Of a DNA stretch of 64,000 bases, positions 57,422 through 64,000 are shown piece by piece. The notes under the pieces are model-generated. The model was not told the origin of the DNA, did not search any database, and saw nothing but the letters and a program-made list of their open reading frames with translations. Position numbers and translations under genes: made by a program. Every line of letters begins with the position of its first letter. Position 1 is the stretch's first letter. This stretch comes from Chrysoperla carnea. Lineage: Eukaryota; Arthropoda; Insecta; Neuroptera; Chrysopidae. The stretch covers positions 67,401,501-67,465,500 of the forward strand of contig NC_058341.1 of the NCBI RefSeq assembly GCF_905475395.1, read 5' to 3'.

Positions 57422-57788
57422 TTTATTTTAAAATCATGAGTGATGCTTCAGTCTTTAATTCTCACTTTGAAAATTGAGAGTCTCATCATTTTTTTTTTCA
57501 AAAATGAAAACAACATTTTGTGAGCAGCACACAACGAGCGAGATTTGTATTCGCCGTTACACGCTTTAACGATTTTTTTTTTGAAGTAGTACGCGATTGG
57601 TTTCCATTGTGATGACAAAATTTTAAAAAAATTTGTAAAAAAAAGTTAATATACCGAGAAAAAATCACGTTCCACACAGATGAATGTTGATTTTCGATTT
57701 TTTTCTTGGCAAAATTTTTGTCACCCCAAAAATCACACGCACATCTTTATTCTTTTTCATTTTCAGCATCATCAAGAACAACGTTAAA
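57422..57788 (-). promoter_or_regulatory. 3' UTR with two candidate poly(A) signals
   Basis: Downstream of the stop codon, AATAAA occurs on the minus strand at 57751-57746, only 38 nt after the stop. It occurs again at 57427-57422, about 365 nt after. The second gives a more usual 3' UTR length. Which is used cannot be told from sequence. Confidence 0.45.
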
Positions 57789-58711
57789 TCAATCGGTGCT
57801 GGAGAACTGTTGATATGAACGATATAATTTCTTTTTGCTGAGGGTGAATGCTGGACTGATCATAACGGTACCACCTCTCGTTAAATTTCTGTAACAAAAG
57901 ATACAAAAACACTTAGATTTACATTCATAACTATTTAAAAAAAAAATTTTGTGGACTTAAAAGTTTTAAGGGAATTTTAGAAAAAAACTTGAAAAAAAAA
58001 ATACTTACTTGAGAAATTGCGGTAACAGATTATGCCACGAAGTGGCATCCTGTTTAAGCGTCAGGAATAATTCAAAAGTGGAAACAGTTCCAGGATCACA
58101 TTTGATTGTACATAAACGACGACAAACAGCCTCAGTTTCAAAATTTACAAACAGCGTACAACCACGAAGACCACAAGGTTCAGAATCGGCCAAATATAAA
58201 ACAGCTCTTGCAACACGGGGTAATAAATCAGCTGGTAATAGCACTTCACCACACGCTAATTGTGCTGATTTCGCTGCTCGTAATTCTGATTCTAAACGTT
58301 TTGCTAATGCCGCACAGGCACTTCGCATAACAGACGATTCACCAGAATTATTATTTTCTGATGCAGCATTTAAAGTGTGCTCCCAAGCACCTATAATTAA
58401 AATAAAAAATAAAAAATTAATTTTATAATACAACGTTAGTTATCTTGAAAATAAATTGCATCATAAAATTCTCAAATCTAAGCAGGAAAAATAAAACAAA
58501 ATAACCTTGACTTGTTATTATTACAAAAACAATTTTAAAACTTAGAAATGATTTGATATTAAAATTAAAAAAGAATTCAAGTTAAATTTAACAGAGTCGA
58601 ACGAATATCATCGACATATAAAAGAAAACAGCTGATTTATAACACAAAGGAAATGTTACCTTTTTGATTAGTAAAATCCACATTAAACTGTTGTAAAACT
58701 TCCATTTTCAT
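57789..58711 (-). CDS. scyl/chrb: REDD1/RTP801 family protein (scylla/charybde), three exons
   Basis: The CDS is join of exon 1 58711-58660, exon 2 58390-58009 and exon 3 57888-57789, 534 nt, 177 residues. Splice sites are AAAAAG|GTAACA and TTATAG|GTGC for intron 1 (268 bp), and TCTCAA|GTAAGT and TTACAG|AAAT for intron 2 (120 bp). Phases 1 and 2 join cleanly. The RTP801 C-terminal domain spans about residues 65-170: LLPADLLPRVARAVLYLADS, EPCGLRGCTLFVNFE, KCDPGTVSTFELFLTL, LLPQFLKNLTRGGTV, FTLSKKKLYRSYQQF. In Drosophila and mammals these proteins act in the cytoplasm upstream of TSC1/TSC2 to restrain TORC1 under hypoxia and stress. The N-terminus (residues 1-60) is short compared with Drosophila paralogues. 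The first ATG has T at -3; Met3 has a better context (AAAATGG) and may be the real start. Sequence alone does not say whether it is scylla or charybde. Confidence 0.93.
57889..58008 (-). other. scyl/chrb: Intron 2 of the REDD1-like gene
   Basis: 120 bp, strong donor GTAAGTAT and acceptor TTTTGTTACAG. It interrupts the conserved domain between LLPQFL and NLTRGG. Confidence 0.88.
58391..58659 (-). other. scyl/chrb: Intron 1 of the REDD1-like gene
   Basis: 269 bp counted from the G of the GT donor (58659) to the AG acceptor (58391). It is AT-rich, with no recognised element inside. It separates the 17-codon first exon from the conserved part. Confidence 0.85.
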
Positions 58712-58818
58712 AGAGTTTTTAACACAAATTAAAAAAATTATCACAAATGAATAAAAAAAACACCACAATTATTAACAAATTTGAACTTTTACAAGAAAAA
58801 AACTTCTCTCGTGAACTT

Positions 58819-58925
58819 TCAATACAATTCAATAAAATATACTTGATTGTAGTACTCAAAGCGCATAGCAACTAAACTAACAACTGTTTTAACTGAGAAT
58901 GTATCATTTGAATTTAATAATACAT
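58819..58925 (-). promoter_or_regulatory. scyl/chrb: Three upstream ORFs in the 5' leader
   Basis: Between the predicted start site and the CDS, minus-strand ATGs open three short frames that all close before the main ATG: 58925-58914 (MYY), 58907-58872 (MIHSQLKQLLV) and 58866-58819 (15 codons beginning MRFEYYNQ). No further ATG lies between 58819 and 58711. Such uORFs commonly reduce basal translation and give stress-responsive reinitiation. This depends on transcription starting upstream of 58925. Confidence 0.5.
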
Positions 58926-58939
58926 TTGTTCTGTTTCAA

Positions 58940-59070
58940 GTATGCTACGTGACTGCTGTTTAACACACAATCGACTCCTGTATTTATAATATTCGTCCCC
59001 ACTCTGTGTGAACCGGCCTACGTGAGAAGCCGGCATATCATGTTCGTGTAGAATCGGAACCGGTCGGTCT
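58940..59070 (-). promoter_or_regulatory. scyl/chrb: Core promoter with TATA box and two HIF-type sites
   Basis: A TATAAATA box lies on the minus strand at 58988-58981. A GCAGT initiator-like word with A at 58954 lies 34 bp downstream, slightly farther than ideal. TACGTG, containing the ACGTG core of hypoxia response elements, occurs on the plus strand at 58946-58951 and 59019-59024. The second sits in a local GC-rich patch (CCGGCCTACGTGAGAAGCCGG region). AACCGG words at 59011-59016 and 59058-59063 resemble Grainyhead half-sites. Homologous genes are known HIF targets, which fits; binding here is inference. Confidence 0.6.
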
Positions 59071-59809
59071 AAATATTGTCAGCCATGATTGTTTCTTTGT
59101 TTAGTTGAAGACTTCACATATTATGTACAAAATAAATTGTACATTTATTTGTCAAAAAAAATCATATGTTTTAAAATAACCTAATTAATTCCTTATAACA
59201 TGATTCAATATATATCTAATTATTTATTAATAATTAATTTTCTAATCTAATCTAAATAAAATTACATCAGGTTTGAACAGTATTTCATTTTTTATCAAAA
59301 AAAAAACTTTTTTTTGAGTAATTTTTTGCAAAATTTCCATTTTTCCTATTATCAAATAAAATTTAGAGATTTTGTGGTGGTACAAAGTAAAAGTATAATT
59401 TTCTTAGAAATTATAAATTTTATTTGTTATAATTACCGATTTAATGAAGTATTAATCACCGTAGGTTATTCACTTTTTGCATGATGTAATTAATAATTAA
59501 ATAGGAAATTTTATATTATTATTATTTGAAATTACCTCAACCTTCATCAATAAAAATTAACAACTTTCTCGTATCTATATTAATTTTGAAAAATTATTAT
59601 TTTTTTGAGTATTTAGATAATTTTTTTTGTTTTCAAGAAACTTTTACAGAAATAAAAATTATTTTAAAATTAAACCTTCAAAAATAAAAAAACAATTCCA
59701 ATTTTCATAATGTTTTAATTAATAATTCGAAAGGTAGAGAAAGTTTTACTAGATTTAAGTATAAAATAATTTTAACGAAATTTCGAGGAAAAATAAACAA
59801 CACAGGCTT
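59071..59809. other. AT-rich upstream flank
   Basis: No gene or repeat boundary recognised. The last part (from about 59640) may hold an even more decayed copy of the neighbouring array. Confidence 0.4.
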
Positions 59810-61110
59810 TTTCTTCAAATAAAAGAAAATTTAATTACTTTAATAAAGAAGCCTTAATTTTAAATTTAAAAAATATATTTATTTATTTTCTCGTGAAAGT
59901 CTCATAAATCCCTAATAAAAACCGGAAATAAGCAGACATACAGTTTTATTGATCAAAATGCAAAAGATAATCAGCCAAAAAATATAATCTTCGAGATTAT
60001 AGTTTCAAGGATATTTAAAATTTTACATTTATAATTCCAAAAAATAATCCAAAATATTTTTTTTTAATATTATAAAACAGGCTGGAAATATTACTTTATT
60101 CTGTTTCAAGGACAAAGAAACTAAATTAGTTGCAAATGTAATTTTTGATTTTTCATGTTTTTTCTTTGTTTCAAGGACAAAAGAATTAATTCAATCAATA
60201 AACAAAATAAGTAATTATTCATTTTTATTTTTGATTTTTTTTGATAAATCAACTATTACATTTTTTTTTTTCGGAATTTAGAAAAAAATATCTAAAAAGT
60301 TAAAACTAAAAAAATTCAAGAGTTTCTTCTTCAAGGACAAAGGAACAAATTAAATTCATTATTTAAGAAGTAAATTATTCATTTTCATGTTAACTTTTTT
60401 AAATTATGATTGAAAAAAATTAACATAGATTTTATTTCTATCAAGAGTCTTCGAAGATAATCTAAATTTTGTTAAAAACTAAACTAAATATGTAAAAAAA
60501 GTTCTGATTCAAGGACAAAGAAACGAAGTAAATCGAACGTTAAACAAACAAAGTTTTTTATTTTTAAAACTATTCTAAACTTTAAAAATCAACTAAAACA
60601 TTTTCCTACATCAAAAAATTTACAAAAAGACTAAAAAGAAAGTTGAAACTAAAAAAATGCAACAGTTTCTCCTTCAAGGACAAGGGAACAAATTAAAGCA
60701 ATTATTTTAAGAAAAAAATTATTCTTGTTTTTTTTTTTTTTTTTTTTGTTTAATTTAGTAAATTTTGATTGAATGGAATTAACGTAGAATTTTTTTCAGC
60801 CAAGATTCTTCGAGAATAATCTATTTTTTGTTCAAGGACAAAGCAAACACGAAACTAAATACATATATAAAAAAAGTTATTACTTAAACAACAAGGGAGC
60901 TGATGCAAGGACAAAGGAACAAAGTAAATCGAACGTTACGTGAAACAAAGGATTTTTTTTTTTTTTTGAAACTATTGTAAATTTTGATTAAAGAAAATTA
61001 AGATATTTTCATTTGTGTCAAAAAAAGAACCTAAAAAGTAAAAGCCAAAAGCAAAATAATTGTCAGAAAATGCATTTATTTTTCAAGGACAAGGGAAACA
61101 AATTGAACCA
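59810..61110 (+). repeat. Decayed higher-order tandem array, TTCAAGGACAAAG units
   Basis: The word TTCAAGGACAA(A/G)G occurs at 60105, 60170, 60330, 60508, 60673, 60831, 60904 (TGCAAGG) and 61082, always on the plus strand. Flanking sequence sorts the units into two types. A has GGAACAAATT..AATTATT..TTGATTGA..TTCGAGAATAATC (60330, 60673, 61082). B has AAACGAAGTAAATCGAACGT (60508, 60904, and weakly 60170). The order is B-A-B-A-B-A, with dimer steps of about 340 and 400 bp. Weaker A-like words (CTTCAAATAAAAGAAAATTT; ATCTTCGAGATTATAGTTTC) extend it left to about 59810. It has no ORF and lies about 0.9-2.2 kb upstream of the REDD1-like gene. Confidence 0.8.
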
Positions 61111-61497
61111 ATTATTAAAAAATATTCATTTTTATTTTTGAAATTGCAAATTTTTTGATTGATATTAAAAGTTTTGTATGATTCATAACCATATGTAAAA
61201 TAAAAAAAAATTAATCAATTTTTTTCTGTATCATGATGATAATTTGATTAAATTAAATATTAATATTAAAAAAAAAAAAAGTAGTTAAAATGATTATTTC
61301 AATTAAATTTTGAAACCACATCAGAAGTTTGATAATGTATATGTTATAGCTTATAGTATTGCATCACCTAAGTTTTAACCTTGACAACACAACATACGAT
61401 ATTTTTTACAAGCTAACACAAACCATACATATAAGCTAGCTAGGATTGATGCATTTATAGGTAGTTTCTAGAAGTTTCATTTATATTTTATTTAAAA
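61111..61497. other. AT-rich stretch
   Basis: No feature recognised. Confidence 0.4.
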
Positions 61498-61939
61498 TCT
61501 CTATATTATATTATAAATGCGAAAGTAAGCATGCTTGTTTGTTTGTTACTCTTTCACGCTAAAACTAGGGAATGGCTTTTAATGAAACTGTACAGCAATA
61601 TAGCTCATAATTCAGAATAACAAATGAGATATAATTTATAAAGATATATTAATAAAAAATAAAAAAAAATTTATAAATTAATTTAATTTGACATTACCAT
61701 AAATTACAGATTTCTGTAAAAATAGTCAATATAAAATATTTCACGGCCATCTTTTCTGATACACTCAATGAATAATTAAGACTATTATACATTTAAAAAA
61801 ATAGAAAAGCATACATATATTTTACCTGTGTAAAACAATCCTTACCATTATTTCGAGTGTTATAGAAAAGGGATAAGCGAGAGCAATCTTTATCAATCTT
61901 TACTTTTAAACCTAGCGAAGCGGCTGGGTATCACTCTAG
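61498..61939 (+). mobile_element. Non-autonomous Helitron, family 1
   Basis: It starts TCTATATTATATTATAAATG after A (61497) and ends GGCTGGGTATCACTCTAG before T (61940). It shares its whole length with 35680-36079, including GCGAAAGTAAGCATG, AACTGTACAGCAATATAGCT and ATTACAGATTTCTGTAAAAA. Confidence 0.88.
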
Positions 61940-62278
61940 TATATTATATATTTTTTTATTTATATTTGTTGAGGTGTTTATTTACACTTTTTTTTCAAGG
62001 ATATAAAAAAAAAATTGTATTTTCATTTTTTCATTTTCAAAACAATCACTTTTCATTCATTTATTTATATTAAATATTTTTTTGGAATTTAATTTTAATA
62101 ATTAATTTTTTATTTTTGTTTAAAGTAAATTTGAATACAAAAAATTATGATTCATATACCGGGGGCTTATCTTTTATTCATTAAATATATATCAATACAA
62201 TACACAGTAGCGAAAATTTATGCAATTTTTTTGTTGTTGTTTTTTGAAATGTAGAATTTTATTAATTTATAAAATAGA
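61940..62278. other. AT-rich spacer between inverted Helitrons
   Basis: No feature recognised. Confidence 0.4.
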
Positions 62279-62677
62279 CTAGCTTGATACTCGCTCGTTT
62301 CACTGGGCTTTAAAGTAAAAAACACCGCTTTATAGCGTCCACCTCTCTTGATGAGCACAGTTTTCAATTTTGTTAAATGTAAAATAGTCATAGTTCATTG
62401 AGTATATCAAAAGTTCAAAATGATGATTATAGATGGAGCAAATCTTCCATAAATTAAAGATTTCTGTGAAAAGTTAAAATAGTAAATGTCAAATTTAAAA
62501 TATTAAATTTGTTTGTTTTATTTTTTTTAAATATATCATCATAAATTATAGCTCATGTGTTATTCTGAAGTATGAGCTATATTGCTGTACAGTTTCATTA
62601 AAAACCATTCGCTGGTTTTAGCTTGAAAGCATAATGAACAAACAAACATCCTTACTTGCGCATTTATAATATATAGA
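62279..62677 (-). mobile_element. Non-autonomous Helitron, family 1, inverted
   Basis: On the minus strand it starts TCTCTATATATTATAAATGC after A (62678) and ends CGAGCGAGTATCAAGCTAG before T (62278). It is the same family as 35680 and 61498, here in opposite orientation. Confidence 0.88.
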
Positions 62678-63655
62678 GATGTTGTACAATTAATTTAAAT
62701 ATTACAAAACTTTTGGGATGCTATTAGATAACAATTTGGTTTAATTTGAATTTAAAATTGTGTACCTATTAAATATATATATTTTAATTTTTGATTGTAA
62801 ATCAGAAGATGTTCGAGAATTAAGAAAAATGAAAATTTAGCAAAATTTAATAATAATGAGATTTTTTAAAACAATTCAAAAATAAATTTTTTGGAACGAA
62901 GAAAGATTTTCAATTTTTCGCTAATAAGAACAGCCTGCAGTAACAAATAGAATAAATGAATGTAATAAGTTTGAATAATTAATCGTCATATTTTTAATTA
63001 ATGCCTTAAAATTTGGTATAAGTAAGTGTATTCAAAACTAGGAACTTTTTTATTAATTAATCTCATAAATTGTACTACAATTACTTATTAAAAATTATAA
63101 TTGTTTTTTCAATAGTCAGGTTTAATTTAAATTAAACCATTATTTTTTAATTTTAATCGTAAATCAAGGGTAAAAGAAATCAGAAAAAGAAAATTTAATC
63201 AAATTTTATGAATATTATTTACAAAAACCCTTTTTATGATGCAATCACAGTAGGTATTAAAGCTACAAAGAGATGACATTCATATAAGCTACAAGTTACA
63301 TCATGTTTTTTGGTTGAAACTTGAAACGAAATACAACCCATCCACAAGAATTAACTTTAAAAATCATCAAGTTAAACAAAGATGGTAAACTTATATATTT
63401 TTTTTCAATAATAAACATGTTAAAACTTGTTTAAGTAAGAGGATCTCTCCATCCATCTATCTCTATCTTCTTCTCCTTTTACTTTATAATATTTTTAAAG
63501 CATTGAACACACAAAAAAACTGAATGATGAATTTACTGTATATTATATGAAATGGTTTTTTGGTTTATGTGATGAATATTCTTCTTTCCCTGTGTATATT
63601 ATAAATCTATTAAACGTTAGCTTGTGTAAAAAATACATGAATTGAACATCCGATG
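62678..63655. other. AT-rich gene-free stretch
   Basis: No gene or repeat recognised. Confidence 0.4.
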
Positions 63656-63659
63656 TAAA

Positions 63660-63728
63660 GTATATACATACATACATACATGCACACACACACACATATA
63701 TATAAAACTGTGTTGTATGTGTGTGTAA
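63660..63728. repeat. Compound microsatellite (TACA)n, (AC)n, (AT)n, (GT)n
   Basis: Four TACA units, then an AC run, a short AT run and, after ACTGTGTT, a GT run. Two minus-strand ORFs over it, rich in cysteine and valine, are translations of the microsatellite. Confidence 0.9.
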
Positions 63729-63879
63729 AATAATATATTTTAAATTCAATGTGGTTTGGAAATATTGTCCCCTGACAACTAAAAATTGTTGATTGTATGG
63801 AATTTAAAAAAATTTTTAAAAATAGTGGCATAATTTCGAGTTTTACTGTTCAAAATAACTAAAGAAATATAATATTTTT

Positions 63880-64000
63880 TAACTTCCCGGTATAGGTTGT
63901 TATTGTAATTGGTCCGATTTTTGAAATCGATATTTTCAATATATCTTTACGTTTCATGGTTAGGACAAGGTATTAACACCAATTTGGAGAAAGTGTAAGT
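63880..64000 (+). repeat. AACTTCCCGGTATAGG-family repeat, cut by window end
   Basis: TTTTTTAACTTCCCGGTATA, TATTGTAATTGGTCCGATTT, TTTACGTTTCATGGTTAGGA and AAGGTATTAACACCAATTTG match the start of the copy at 50725. It runs out of the window. Confidence 0.65.

Noticed and set aside
58009..58428. 139-codon plus-strand ORF opposite the REDD1-like exon
   Set aside because: It is the antisense of exon 2. The minus strand has the conserved domain and consistent splice sites.
63543..63831. Cysteine/valine-rich short proteins on the minus strand
   Set aside because: They are translations of the (AC)n and (TACA)n microsatellite.

Overview
This is nuclear DNA from an insect, most probably a fly (Diptera). 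It is very AT-rich and has eukaryotic introns with GT..AG ends. The dominant interspersed repeat has the layout of the dipteran mini-me/DINE-1 elements: a TATACC..GGTATA hairpin, a TTTAGTCCCAAGTTTGTAAC core and a (GTCY)n microsatellite. There are also several Helitrons and a LINE whose tail is made of TTAGGT units. Order-level placement is inference; the single protein-coding gene would fit any insect.

The window holds one gene I can defend. It is a three-exon minus-strand gene (CDS 57789-58711) for a 177-residue protein of the RTP801/REDD1 family, called scylla and charybde in Drosophila. These proteins are hypoxia- and stress-induced inhibitors of TORC1. All three reading-frame phases join correctly. 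Its promoter region (about 58940-59070) has a TATA box flanked by two TACGTG sites (hypoxia response element core), and three short upstream ORFs follow. From about 0.9 to 2.2 kb upstream lies a decayed tandem array of alternating A and B units built around TTCAAGGACAAAGGAACAAA (59810-61110). This is the most interesting unexplained structure here.

Almost everything from 1 to about 52300 is a mosaic of mobile-element remains. It includes 15 or so copies or pieces of the DINE-like element; non-autonomous Helitrons with clean A|TC..CTAG|T ends; a LINE 3' fragment and a SINE that shares its tail; two hAT transposase relics; an AACCGACTTC family with a long palindromic core; TIR elements, including a MITE with TTAA target duplication and a Harbinger-like MITE with TTA duplication; and about ten long fold-back palindromes of 350-2000 bp. 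Many are nested, so relative ages and exact insertion sites can be read directly.

From about 52300 to 57780 the sequence is T-rich, gene-free downstream flank of the REDD1-like gene, with two inserted MITEs. From 61400 to the end there are two inverted Helitrons, a microsatellite and the edge of another repeat. No rRNA gene, intact tRNA gene, CRISPR array or second host gene was found.
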